Source of the DNA: Paraburkholderia acidipaludis NBRC 101816
Lineage (GTDB): Bacteria; Pseudomonadota; Gammaproteobacteria; Burkholderiales; Burkholderiaceae
Length of the DNA stretch: 64,000 nt
Direction: 5' to 3'
Assembly (NCBI RefSeq): GCF_000684975.1
Contig: NZ_BAXZ01000021.1
Location: forward strand, 1-64,000
In this document: positions 43,790-51,323 of the stretch, piece by piece
Layout of the letters: every line of letters begins with the position of its first letter
How positions within the stretch are numbered: position 1 is the stretch's first letter
Program-made: the position numbers and the translations under genes
Notes under the pieces: generated by a model
The model's input: the letters and a program-made list of their open reading frames with translations, nothing else
The model's database searches: none
What the model was told of the DNA's origin: nothing

Positions 43790-45382
43790 ATGTCGATTTC
43801 GACGGATTTGATCATTGGGCAGCGGGCCGTGCCCGGCACGAACGGCACGCTTCGCGGCGTCGAGGCGGCGAGCGGCGCCGCACTCGAACCGGCGTTCGGC
43901 GGCGCGACGCCGGCGGATGTCGATGCGGCCTGCGCGCTCGCATGGAGCGCGCTCGACGCGTACCGCGAGACCACGCTCGAAGCGCGCGCCGCGTTTCTGG
44001 AAGCGATAGCGCAGAACATTCTCGACCTTGGCGATGCGCTGATCGAACGCTGCATGACCGAGACGGGCCTGCCGCGCCCGCGCCTTGAAGGCGAACGCGG
44101 TCGTACCGTCGGCCAACTGCGGATGTTCGCGCAGGTGGTGCGCGCCGGTGACTGGCTCGGCGCGCGCATCGATCCGGCTCAGCCTGAACGCAAGCCGCTG
44201 CCGCGTGTCGATCTGCGTCTGTGCCATGTTGCGCTGGGGCCGGTCGCCGTGTTCGGCGCGAGCAATTTTCCGCTGGCATTTTCCGTGGCGGGCGGCGATA
44301 CCGCCTCGGCGCTCGCGGCGGGCTGTCCCGTGATCGTGAAGGCGCACCCCGCGCATCCCGGCACGAGCGCGCTGGTCGGCGGCGCCGTGAAGCGGGCTGT
44401 GGCGGACTGCGGCATGCCCGAAGGCACGTTCTCGCTGCTCTTCGATGCGGGCATCGAGGTGGGGCAGGCGCTCGTGAAGGACCCGCGCATCAAGGCGGTC
44501 GGCTTCACGGGCTCGCGCCGCGCGGGCGTCGCGTTGATGGATCTTGCCGCCGCGCGGCCGGAGCCGATCCCCGTCTATGCCGAGATGAGCAGCATCAATC
44601 CGGTCCTGCTGTTCCCGGCGGCGCTGGAGGCCCGCGCCGAGTCGATCGGCACGGCGTTCGCGGCCTCGCTCACGCTCGGGGCCGGGCAGTTCTGCACGAA
44701 TCCGGGGTTGATCATTGCGGTGGACGGGCCGGGACTCGGCCGCTTCGTTGCGGCCGCATCGAATGCGCTCTCCGGCACCGAGGCCGCGACGATGCTCACG
44801 CCCGGCATTCATGCCGCCTACGAGGCGGGCGTGGCGCGTCTCGCGGACCATCGCGAGGTGACGACGCTGGCGCGCGGGCTCGAGATTGCCGGCGGCAATC
44901 GAGGCCAGGCCGCGTTGTTCGCCACGAGCGCGGAGTCGTTCCGTGCCGATCCGCATCTGCAGGATGAAGTATTCGGCGCGGCGGCGCTGATCGTGCGCTG
45001 CCCGACCGCGGAGAGCATGCTCGATCTCGTGGAAAGTCTGGAAGGACAACTGACGGTCGCGCTGCACGTCGACGAAGCCGATTACGAAAGCGCGCGCGCG
45101 TTCCTGCCCGCGCTCGAACGGCGGGCAGGCCGCGTGCTGGCGAACGGTTTCGGCACCGGCGTGGAAGTCGGGCATGCGATGGTGCATGGCGGACCTTATC
45201 CGGCGACCTCGGACGGACGCACGACTTCGGTCGGGAGCCTGGCGATCGCGCGCTTTCTGCGGCCCGTGAGCTATCAGGATCTGCCCGAAGCGCTGCTGCC
45301 GCCCGCGCTGCGCACGGCCAACCCGCTGGGCCTCAACCGGCTCGTGGACGGCAAGCCGCAGCGCGCCACAGACGCCGCATAA
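43790..45382 (+). CDS. 2-oxoglutarate-semialdehyde dehydrogenase
   Basis: The 530-residue protein starts one base after the dehydratase stop. It is an aldehyde dehydrogenase of the larger KGSADH III type: FGASNFPLAFSVAGGDTASALAAGCPVIVKAHPAHPGTS (cofactor region), VGFTGSRRAG, MSSINPVLLFP, and the catalytic Cys in GAGQFCTNPG; the usual Glu lies in VYAEMSS. It would oxidise 2-oxoglutarate semialdehyde to 2-oxoglutarate with NAD(P)+, feeding the TCA cycle. The near-zero spacing to the dehydratase supports a shared pathway. Confidence 0.87.
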   Translation: MSISTDLIIGQRAVPGTNGTLRGVEAASGAALEPAFGGATPADVDAACALAWSALDAYRETTLEARAAFLEAIAQNILDLGDALIERCMTETGLPRPRLEGERGRTVGQLRMFAQVVRAGDWLGARIDPAQPERKPLPRVDLRLCHVALGPVAVFGASNFPLAFSVAGGDTASALAAGCPVIVKAHPAHPGTSALVGGAVKRAVADCGMPEGTFSLLFDAGIEVGQALVKDPRIKAVGFTGSRRAGVALMDLAAARPEPIPVYAEMSSINPVLLFPAALEARAESIGTAFAASLTLGAGQFCTNPGLIIAVDGPGLGRFVAAASNALSGTEAATMLTPGIHAAYEAGVARLADHREVTTLARGLEIAGGNRGQAALFATSAESFRADPHLQDEVFGAAALIVRCPTAESMLDLVESLEGQLTVALHVDEADYESARAFLPALERRAGRVLANGFGTGVEVGHAMVHGGPYPATSDGRTTSVGSLAIARFLRPVSYQDLPEALLPPALRTANPLGLNRLVDGKPQRATDAA

Positions 45383-45427
45383 CGGCGCATACGACGCATT
45401 GCAGTACCCATGAAGGAGACAGGCTAA

Positions 45428-46723
45428 ATGGAAGCCACGCAGGTTGCCGCAGTCCGCATGTCCAGCACGCGATGGAAGATCTTTCTTTTGCTGCTGATGC
45501 TCGTGTCGCTCAACTATATCGACCGGGCCGCGCTTTCGGTCGCCATGCCGAGCATCGCGCAGGAGTTTCAGCTGACGCCCGAGAAGCAGGGCCTCATCCT
45601 GAGCGCCTTCTTCTGGACGTATCTCTTCATGCAGGTGCCGTCCGGCATGCTGGCCGACCGCCTCAAGCCGCGTGTGGTGATCGCGGCGGCGACGATCGGC
45701 TGGGGCTTCTTTCAGGGCATTGCCGCGCTGAGCGTCGGCTGGTTTACGCTGCTGCTCACGCGTTTTGGCCTGGGCGTGAGCGAAGCGCCGATCTATCCGG
45801 CCGGCGGCAAGCTCAACGCGATGTGGCTCACGCAGAACGAACGCACGCGCGGCGCCTCGCTGATCGACGGCGGGTCGGCGCTCGGCTCGGGTGTCGGCGC
45901 GATCGTGACGGCACTGCTGATGGGCTGGTTCGGCTCGTGGCGCGCGGCCTTCGCGGTGGCCGGGATCGGCACGGTCCTGTGCGGCATCTGGGCGTGGTGG
46001 TACATCCGCAATACGCCGCGCGAGCATCCTCGCATCAACGACGCCGAGGTCGCGTACATCGAAGAGGCGTTAGCCGAAGAGGACCATCGCGAGCCGAAGG
46101 CCGAGGCGGGATCGTCGGTGCTGAGCTTCCTGCGCTACCGTTCGGTGTGGGGCATGTGCATGAGCCACACCTGTACGAACCTGATCTTCTACGGCCTGAT
46201 GACCTGGTTGCCGAGCTACCTGTACAAGGCGCACGGCTTCGACCTCAAGTCGATGGGCAACGCGACGTTCCTGATCTTCCTGATGGGCTTCATCGGCGAG
46301 ATCTGCGGAGGCTGGATTGCCGACCGCTGGAAGATGGCGGGCGCCGGCGCGAATCTCGTCTACCGCACGATGATGGTGATCGGCGCGGCGGCCGTGGCGG
46401 CCTCGATGTGCGTGGTGGCATACGCCGGTTCGCCGGTGGTTGTCGTCGCCCTGCTTTGCGTGGCGCTTTTCTTCGTGCGCTGGTGCGGCGGCTGCAACTG
46501 GGCCACGCCCGCCATGCTCGCCACGCGCAAACGCGCCGGGTCGCTCTGTGGCATCATGAATTTCGTCGGCAATATCGCCGGCATCTTCGTGCCGATCTTC
46601 ATCGGCTATATCGTGCAGCAGACCGGCTCGTACTTCCTGGCCCTGATGTTCTTCGTCGCGGTGGCCGGCTTCCAGATTCTGTGCGCACTGCTTATCAACT
46701 ATCAGAGGAAGCTGCCGGTGTGA
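45428..46723 (+). CDS. MFS sugar-acid transporter (GudP/ACS family)
   Basis: ATG 45428 follows AAGGAGACAGG. The 431-residue protein has 12 helices and the anion:cation symporter signatures: MLVSLNYIDRAALSVAMPSIAQEF, MQVPSGMLADRLKPR, RFGLGVSEAPIYPAGGKLNAMW, and W-rich helix 11. GudP-type carriers import glucarate, galactarate or hexuronates with protons. It lies inside the diacid operon, so it is the likely importer. Its last bases overlap the next gene by 4 nt. Confidence 0.9.
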   Translation: MEATQVAAVRMSSTRWKIFLLLLMLVSLNYIDRAALSVAMPSIAQEFQLTPEKQGLILSAFFWTYLFMQVPSGMLADRLKPRVVIAAATIGWGFFQGIAALSVGWFTLLLTRFGLGVSEAPIYPAGGKLNAMWLTQNERTRGASLIDGGSALGSGVGAIVTALLMGWFGSWRAAFAVAGIGTVLCGIWAWWYIRNTPREHPRINDAEVAYIEEALAEEDHREPKAEAGSSVLSFLRYRSVWGMCMSHTCTNLIFYGLMTWLPSYLYKAHGFDLKSMGNATFLIFLMGFIGEICGGWIADRWKMAGAGANLVYRTMMVIGAAAVAASMCVVAYAGSPVVVVALLCVALFFVRWCGGCNWATPAMLATRKRAGSLCGIMNFVGNIAGIFVPIFIGYIVQQTGSYFLALMFFVAVAGFQILCALLINYQRKLPV

Positions 46724-47664
46724 CGGCGGCGCTGCGAACCATGAACCAGATCGAGATTCCAGAACGTATCCGGCGCGTTGGCGTGATCGGCCTCGGACTG
46801 ATGGGCGACGCGATTGCGCACAATATCCTGAAGCGCGGCTTCGCATTGACGGTGCTTGCGCACCGCAGCCGCACGAACGTGGACGCGCTCGTCGCGCGCG
46901 GCGCGACCGAGGCCGCTTCGGCCGAGGAACTGGCGCGCAGCGTGGACGTGGTGCTGATCAGCGTGACCGGCACGCCGCAGGTGCGCGACGTGCTCACGCG
47001 CGAGCATGGCTTGCTGGCGGGCGCGCATGCGGGGCTGATCGTGATCGACGCCACGACCGCCGACCCCGAGTTCGCGGAGGAAGCGGCCACGGCGCTCGCC
47101 GCGCGCGGCGCGCAGTTTGTCGACGCACCGGTCAACCGCACGCCGAAGGAAGCGCGCGAAGGCCGCCTCAATGTGCTCGTGGGCGGCGAAACCGAGGTGG
47201 TGGAGACGCTGCGGCCGCTTTTCGAAACCTACGCGGAGACCATCCATCATCTCGGGCAGGCCGGTTCCGGCTATCGCGCGAAGCTGATTCACAACTTCAT
47301 CGCGCAGGCGAATGCCGCGGTGCTGGCCGAGGCGTTCGGCACGGCGGCGAAGGCCGGCGTGGACCTGCGCGAGTTCGCGGCCCTGTGCCGGCTGAGCGGC
47401 GGGCATAGCCGGACCTTCGACCGCATCGTGCCGTATGTGCTGGAAGGCGACGACAGCGGGCAGCAGTTCGCGCTGCGCAATGCGTTGAAGGATATGCGCG
47501 CGTATGCGCGCCTCGCCGGCGAACACGCGTCGACCGCCATCGTTGCGGAAGCGGCGCGCCAGCTTTATTTGCTCGCGACGAATCTGGGGTACGGCGACGA
47601 GTACGTGCCGCATCTGTTCGACGTGGTGGGCGAGTTGAACGGCGTGCGCGTGCGCGCCGATTGA
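46720..47664 (+). CDS. HIBADH/GarR-type reductase with altered substrate motif
   Basis: GTG 46720 overlaps the transporter stop (GTGA) and has AGAGGAAG upstream; ATG 46741 is the alternative. The ~314-residue protein has a Rossmann start (RRVGVIGLGLMGDAIAHNILKRG), the cofactor motif VIDATTADPEF, and the catalytic Lys in GSGYRAKLIHNF. The normal substrate motif DAPVSGG is here DAPVNRTPKEAREG, so the Ser-Gly-Gly is replaced. GarR itself reduces tartronate semialdehyde; the aldehyde dehydrogenase route does not need that step. The substrate may therefore differ, for example a related 3-hydroxy or aldehyde acid in the same pathway. Confidence 0.8.
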   Translation: MTAALRTMNQIEIPERIRRVGVIGLGLMGDAIAHNILKRGFALTVLAHRSRTNVDALVARGATEAASAEELARSVDVVLISVTGTPQVRDVLTREHGLLAGAHAGLIVIDATTADPEFAEEAATALAARGAQFVDAPVNRTPKEAREGRLNVLVGGETEVVETLRPLFETYAETIHHLGQAGSGYRAKLIHNFIAQANAAVLAEAFGTAAKAGVDLREFAALCRLSGGHSRTFDRIVPYVLEGDDSGQQFALRNALKDMRAYARLAGEHASTAIVAEAARQLYLLATNLGYGDEYVPHLFDVVGELNGVRVRAD

Positions 47665-47687
47665 GGACACCTAAGAAGCCTCGCGCA

Positions 47688-47727
47688 CAAACGAAAATGA
47701 CGCAGCCCCGCGAGGGATTGCGTCATT
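47688..47727 (-). terminator. Intrinsic terminator of tRNA-Val
   Basis: On the minus strand, AATGACGCA (47719-47727) pairs perfectly with TGCGTCATT (47696-47704); the loop contains an inner CCC/GGG stem, and the T-rich TTCGTTTG follows. It lies 36 nt past the tRNA end. On the plus strand the same stem may also end the diacid operon. Confidence 0.7.
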
Positions 47728-47762
47728 GCCGATGTGCTGCTTCGCTGTACTGCGCGATTCGT

Positions 47763-47839
47763 TGGTAGGCTCGATTGGACTCGAACCAACGACCCCCACC
47801 ATGTCAAGGTGGTGCTCTAACCAGCTGAGCTACGAGCCT
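47763..47839 (-). tRNA. tRNA-Val (GAC)
   Basis: The 77-nt minus-strand gene folds into a full cloverleaf: a 7-bp acceptor stem AGGCTCG/CGAGCCT, a D arm with GCTC/GAGC, an anticodon stem CCACC/GGTGG with loop TTGACAT (anticodon GAC), and a T arm GTTGG-TTCGAGT-CCAAT (one G-T pair). CCA is encoded. It reads GUC and GUU valine codons. It is followed by an intrinsic terminator. Confidence 0.97.
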
Positions 47840-47955
47840 GTCGAGGCGCGAATTATAGAGAGAGTCGAACGCGCTTGCAAGCCCTTTATGACTCGGGAGC
47901 GTTCGGTACTTCTAGCGCTGTCGCCATCTCCAGCGCCGTGCGCGCCCACCTGGGC

Positions 47956-49620
47956 TTACTTCAGCAAGGTCATCTGCACGACCTTCACTACGACGAGCGC
48001 GACGGCGATGATCAGATAGCCGCGCAGCACGCCCATCCACACACGCTTGCTGAGCGTGAGGTTCGGCGCCGGCAGTTCGTCGAGCGGCGGCATGCGCCAC
48101 ATGTCGCGCGCACCCTGCGGCCACGCTTGCGCGGCCGGTTCGTCGCCGTTGCGGCCGCGCAGCTTGCGTGCGATTGCAGTCGCCGCGTAGCCGAGCACGG
48201 CGAATACCGTGCCGCCCGCGAGAATCTCGATGATCGTTTCTCCGGTCATGTCCGGGTACATCACCGAAGCCGTGAGGATGATCGAAAGCATCACGAGCAC
48301 CCAGATCACGCCGCCCGTGAAGAGGTTGAGCCGCTTCGAGTTGACCCACGGGCCCAGCACCGCGCGATCGTTGCAGAGCAACAGCAGGAACACCGTGGCG
48401 CTTGGCAGCAGCACGCCCGCGAGCGTTTGCACCGCTTCGGTCAGGAGGCCGAGCGGACTGCCGGGGATCAGCACGATGGCCGCCGCGAGGGCGACGATGC
48501 CGAAGTACACGAAGTAGAAGCCCTTGGCGTCGTTCACGCCGCGATGCAGCGAGTGGCGAATCTTGAACACGTCGCCCATCGCGTAGGCCGTGGACAGCGA
48601 AACGGCAGCCGCGCCGATGATGGCCGCGTCGAACAGCGCGATGGCGAACAGCACCGCCGAGGTGTGGCCGGCGTACTTATCGAGGCCGGCGATCACGCCG
48701 CCCGCATCGGTGAAGTTGCCGAATTCGGGCCTGCCGGCGAAGAGCTGCGCGCAGAACGCGATCATCGCGACGGCGCCGATCAGCACGAAGGCAATGCCGA
48801 TCCACAGGTCGGCCTTCTCGTACTTCATGAAGCGCGGCGTGATGCGCTTGTCGATCACATAGCTCTGCTGGAAGAACAGCTGCCACGGCGCGACGGTCGT
48901 GCCGACGATGCCGATCACGAGCAGCATCACGTCGGAGAGCTTCGAATGCGCGGGCCAGTTCGGGATGAAGAAGTCGCGCGCCATCTGGCCGACCGGCGGG
49001 TGAATCATCACCAGCACGGGCACGAGCAGCAGGCTCAGGAGGCACAGCCCCACGGCGAAGCGCTCGAAGCGCCGGAAGTTGCCGGTGCTGACCGCGGCCA
49101 TGGTGAGCGCGGCGGCGATGCACACGCCCGCTACCTTCGACACGCCGAAGAAGTCCAGCACGAAGGTGATGCCGATGAACTCGGTCACGATAGTGAGCGC
49201 GTTGAGCAGGAACAGGTCGATCACGCTGAACGCGCCCCAGAACTTGCCGAAGCGTTCGAAGATGAGCCGTGCGTGGCCCACGCCGGTTACGGCGCCGAGG
49301 CGTAGCACCATTTCCTGATTCACGTACAGCACGGGTACGAGCAGCAGCATGGTCCACAGGAGCGTCGTGCCGTAGTTCTGGCCAGCTTGCGTGTAGGTGC
49401 CGAATGCGCCGGCGTCGTTGTCGCCGACCATGACGATGAGGCCCGGACCGAGAATGGCGAGCAGCGTGCGAAGGCGCGCCCACCAGTTGCTGCGCGGGGC
49501 AATGTCGTGACGGGAGATCGTGCCGAGCGCGCCCTGAATGTCGCCGAGATGCGCGTCGTCGAGCACGGCGCTGCGCTCGAGTGCGACGGAGTTTGGCGAG
49601 TAGTCGGATTGCCTGTACAT
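47956..49620 (-). CDS. NRAMP-family transporter with non-canonical metal site
   Basis: The 554-residue protein has the NRAMP fold, with 11-12 helices. Helix 1 reads LGPGLIVMVGDNDAGAFGTYT: where MntH has DPGN, this has DAGA. Helix 6 reads GTTVAPWQLFFQQS: where MntH has MPH, this has APW. The Asp is kept, while the Asn and metal-binding Met are both Ala. Loss of the Met is reported for NRAMP-related Mg2+ carriers, so Mg2+ (or another hard ion) rather than Mn2+ is plausible. AAGGAATCC precedes the ATG. A ~770-nt leader upstream carries a leader-peptide and stem-loop system, see those entries. The C-terminal extension after helix 11 includes a proline-rich cytosolic loop. Confidence 0.85.
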   Translation of the reverse strand: MYRQSDYSPNSVALERSAVLDDAHLGDIQGALGTISRHDIAPRSNWWARLRTLLAILGPGLIVMVGDNDAGAFGTYTQAGQNYGTTLLWTMLLLVPVLYVNQEMVLRLGAVTGVGHARLIFERFGKFWGAFSVIDLFLLNALTIVTEFIGITFVLDFFGVSKVAGVCIAAALTMAAVSTGNFRRFERFAVGLCLLSLLLVPVLVMIHPPVGQMARDFFIPNWPAHSKLSDVMLLVIGIVGTTVAPWQLFFQQSYVIDKRITPRFMKYEKADLWIGIAFVLIGAVAMIAFCAQLFAGRPEFGNFTDAGGVIAGLDKYAGHTSAVLFAIALFDAAIIGAAAVSLSTAYAMGDVFKIRHSLHRGVNDAKGFYFVYFGIVALAAAIVLIPGSPLGLLTEAVQTLAGVLLPSATVFLLLLCNDRAVLGPWVNSKRLNLFTGGVIWVLVMLSIILTASVMYPDMTGETIIEILAGGTVFAVLGYAATAIARKLRGRNGDEPAAQAWPQGARDMWRMPPLDELPAPNLTLSKRVWMGVLRGYLIIAVALVVVKVVQMTLLK

Positions 49621-49734
49621 GTTATGGATTCCTTGATTATGGGTAGGCGAAAGCCGCGAGCCTGGCCACCATACGTAAGTGTGTGAGCCGCCTCGTGACG
49701 GTCGCGCTTGCGTATGGCGGAAGGGTGTGCGGAA

Positions 49735-49878
49735 TCAGGAGGCGAAAGCCTTCACGCGCCGCCAGAGCGCACCGAGGCGGGAGTGCGCCGTGCGCGGCTG
49801 CAGCGAGAGAAAGGAGGAATAGTGGCTGCGCGACTCTTCCACGTGCGGCAGGTTCGAAAGAAGGAGGGCGAAATGCAT
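49735..49878 (-). CDS. Possible small ORF inside the NRAMP leader
   Basis: A 47-codon frame starts at ATG (49876-49878), preceded by CGGAGC at about 9 nt. It begins MHFALLLSNLPHVEES and is basic at its C terminus. It lies between the main leader stem-loop and the NRAMP start. It might be a second leader peptide or a chance frame. No family is recognised. Confidence 0.3.
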   Translation of the reverse strand: MHFALLLSNLPHVEESRSHYSSFLSLQPRTAHSRLGALWRRVKAFAS

Positions 49879-49916
49879 ATGAGTGCTCCGTGCGCCGGGC
49901 TCGGCGCGTAAATCGC

Positions 49917-49980
49917 GGAAAGCCGGCGGACACGGATCACCCCGCGCATCATGAGCGCGGCAGCCGTCCGCCTGCTTTCC
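49917..49980 (-). promoter_or_regulatory. Strong stem-loop overlapping the leader-peptide ORF
   Basis: On the minus-strand RNA, the 5' arm (49966-49980) and 3' arm (49917-49931) pair over 15 positions with one A-G mismatch. Inside, CCGCGC (49955-49960) and GCGCGG (49942-49947) form a 6-bp stem with a 7-nt loop. The 5' arm and part of the inner stem lie within the leader ORF, and its stop codon sits in the inner loop. A ribosome on that ORF would open the hairpin. This is the geometry of translation-dependent attenuation. Confidence 0.6.
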
Positions 49981-50032
49981 CCGGTTGAATGTGAGGTAAG
50001 CGGCATAAGGGATGACTGTCACTGTCAGGCAT
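49949..50032 (-). CDS. MgtL-like leader peptide upstream of the NRAMP gene
   Basis: A 27-codon ORF begins at ATG (50030-50032) with a strong AAAAGGAG site at 50038-50045. The peptide starts MPDSDSHPL and continues with more prolines (CRLPHIQPGK). Early Asp and Pro residues are the hallmark of MgtL-type leaders (E. coli MgtL starts MEPDPTPLP), in which low Mg2+ lets such sequences destabilise ribosomes and raises transporter expression. The 3' half of the ORF forms one arm of a strong hairpin. Its role is inferred; the coding evidence is the ribosome-binding site and the placement. Confidence 0.55.
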   Translation of the reverse strand: MPDSDSHPLCRLPHIQPGKAGGRLPRS

Positions 50033-50396
50033 GACGGCTCCTTTTCGGGTTGGCCGCGCGTTGGCAACGCGCGTGTTGAACCACGCGCCCATTCTGCGAG
50101 CAGAAACGGCGGGCGCGAACGAATGCGGCCGCGAGCGACGGCTCGCGACACGGCACCGGCGGAGCGGGGCGAGCGAGCAGCACGCGAAAGGCGTGCGCGC
50201 GCGAACCTGGCGTCCGAATGGCGCTAATTCAAAAGGTGCACGGGAGGGTGAAGCGATGGCGCGCACCGTCTGCCTGATGGCGGGACGGCGGCGAAATGCG
50301 GGGCGCGGACGTCTGGCCGGTCAGGCAGAAAAACAGATCGAAGATCGACTACTGCAAGAGTCCACGGCGTGGGCCCCCGGTTGTGAAGATGGGCGG

Positions 50397-50425
50397 ATTC
50401 TAGTGACGGAGAAAGCACAAGTCAA
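50397..50425 (-). promoter_or_regulatory. Sigma70-type promoter for the NRAMP leader
   Basis: On the minus strand, TTGACT (50420-50425) and TAGAAT (50397-50402) are spaced by 17 bp. Transcription would start near 50390 and run ~360 nt to the leader peptide and ~770 nt to the transporter start, an unusually long untranslated region. Between 50050 and 50390 I see no gene. Confidence 0.6.
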
Positions 50426-50665
50426 CACGTTTCCCTAAGCAGAACCAAGGTATTTTTTTACGGCGGCAATACGGCACGCAATGACGGGATTGAGTCTTTC
50501 ATCCGCCCGACATTGAAACCGTCCGGAAAGCATGGCGCGCCATGCCGCGTGCGCTGAATGCGAACCGGATGCATTCACCGCAGCGCCGCGTGGTCGACCT
50601 TCGGGCTGGTCGCCGAACGCCTGCTGGATCTTTCGCACTGCGATTTCATTTGATGCTTTTTTTAC
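50426..50665. other. Intergenic spacer between divergent leaders
   Basis: About 240 bp between two outward-facing promoters. It holds an A/T run at 50451-50460 and no convincing ORF, tRNA or palindrome. Confidence 0.4.
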
Positions 50666-50695
50666 TTGCCGTTGGGTGGAAGTGGCGAATACAAT
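50666..50695 (+). promoter_or_regulatory. Candidate promoter for the small membrane-protein transcript
   Basis: TTGCCG (50666-50671) and TACAAT (50690-50695) are spaced by 18 bp. A start near 50702 puts a strong ribosome-binding site and a 21-residue ORF right at the front of the RNA. Confidence 0.5.
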
Positions 50696-50723
50696 GCGCC
50701 CGTCTCAAAGAAAGGAGTCCCTC

Positions 50724-50789
50724 GTGGACACATGCTCTAGTAGTGGAAGTCCGATGCCGGCCCGCGCCGGCGATATGTTCGCGAGATAG
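50724..50789 (+). CDS. Putative 21-residue leader peptide
   Basis: GTG 50724 is preceded by AAAGGAG at 50711-50717. The ORF encodes MDTCSSSGSPMPAR and a short end, rich in Ser and with two Pro, then stops at TAG. It is followed by at least two stem-loops and then a small membrane-protein gene 224 nt downstream. The layout matches a regulatory leader. The ligand or stress it reports is unknown. Confidence 0.45.
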   Translation: MDTCSSSGSPMPARAGDMFAR

Positions 50790-50846
50790 CCGCAAAAGGC
50801 TGCTCGGGGGTCTCGCAAGCGATCCCTCAAGCACCGCTCCTTTCGC

Positions 50847-50903
50847 CGCTAACTCGCCGAGTCGGGTTAGCGCGCTCCCTTCGTGACAGGCAAGAAGCCT
50901 GTC
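50847..50903 (+). promoter_or_regulatory. Two stem-loops between leader peptide and small membrane protein
   Basis: CGCTAAC (50847-50853) pairs with GTTAGCG (50866-50872), and GACAGGC (50885-50891) pairs with GCCTGTC (50897-50903) around an AAGAA loop. Both stems are perfect over 7 bp. Neither is followed by a T run, so control of translation or Rho access fits better than intrinsic termination. Confidence 0.45.
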
Positions 50904-51013
50904 CGCCTGCAGCACGCTCCCTCTGTTTCGACCGTCTATCGCAACACCGCTTGCGAGGGGCCGTCACGTATTCATTCGTCGCCCGATGCGTTCGGGCTGG
51001 ACGGGGGTGAGTC

Positions 51014-51229
51014 ATGTCGTTCAAGTTTTTTGTGTTTGCTTGCCGTGGCGCGCCGCTCGCGCTTCGCCTGCTTGCTTCGCCGGTGCTCGCGGGTCGTCCG
51101 CTCACGCCGTGCGGTTATGCCGTCATTGCGCTCGTCATGATCGGAATCCTGCTGGCGGTCGTGATTGCGACCAGCTTTGCCGGCAACGAATTCGACAGTG
51201 CATTGCCGCTTTCGTGGTGGTTCGCGTAA
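51014..51229 (+). CDS. Small single-helix membrane protein
   Basis: The 71-residue product starts at ATG 51014 with GGGGGTGAGTC upstream. An N-terminal half rich in Leu, Ala and Arg (FKFFVFACRGAPLALRLLASP) is followed by one strong membrane helix (AVIALVMIGILLAVVIATSFAG) and a short tail ending in WWFA. I do not recognise it. Its structured leader suggests tight control. It could be a small subunit or regulator of a membrane transporter. Confidence 0.5.
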   Translation: MSFKFFVFACRGAPLALRLLASPVLAGRPLTPCGYAVIALVMIGILLAVVIATSFAGNEFDSALPLSWWFA

Positions 51230-51323
51230 AGCGCGGCCGCCGTCACGCATTTGCCATTCCGCGCGTGTGATATCTCCCTGCACGCCTGGTTAAACCCACA
51301 ATCCATCCGTCGCTCGACTTGCC

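Noticed and set aside
49621..50396. M-box or yybP-ykoY metal riboswitch in the NRAMP leader
   Set aside because: The conserved cores of those families were not seen; the leader-peptide and hairpin arrangement explains the region better.
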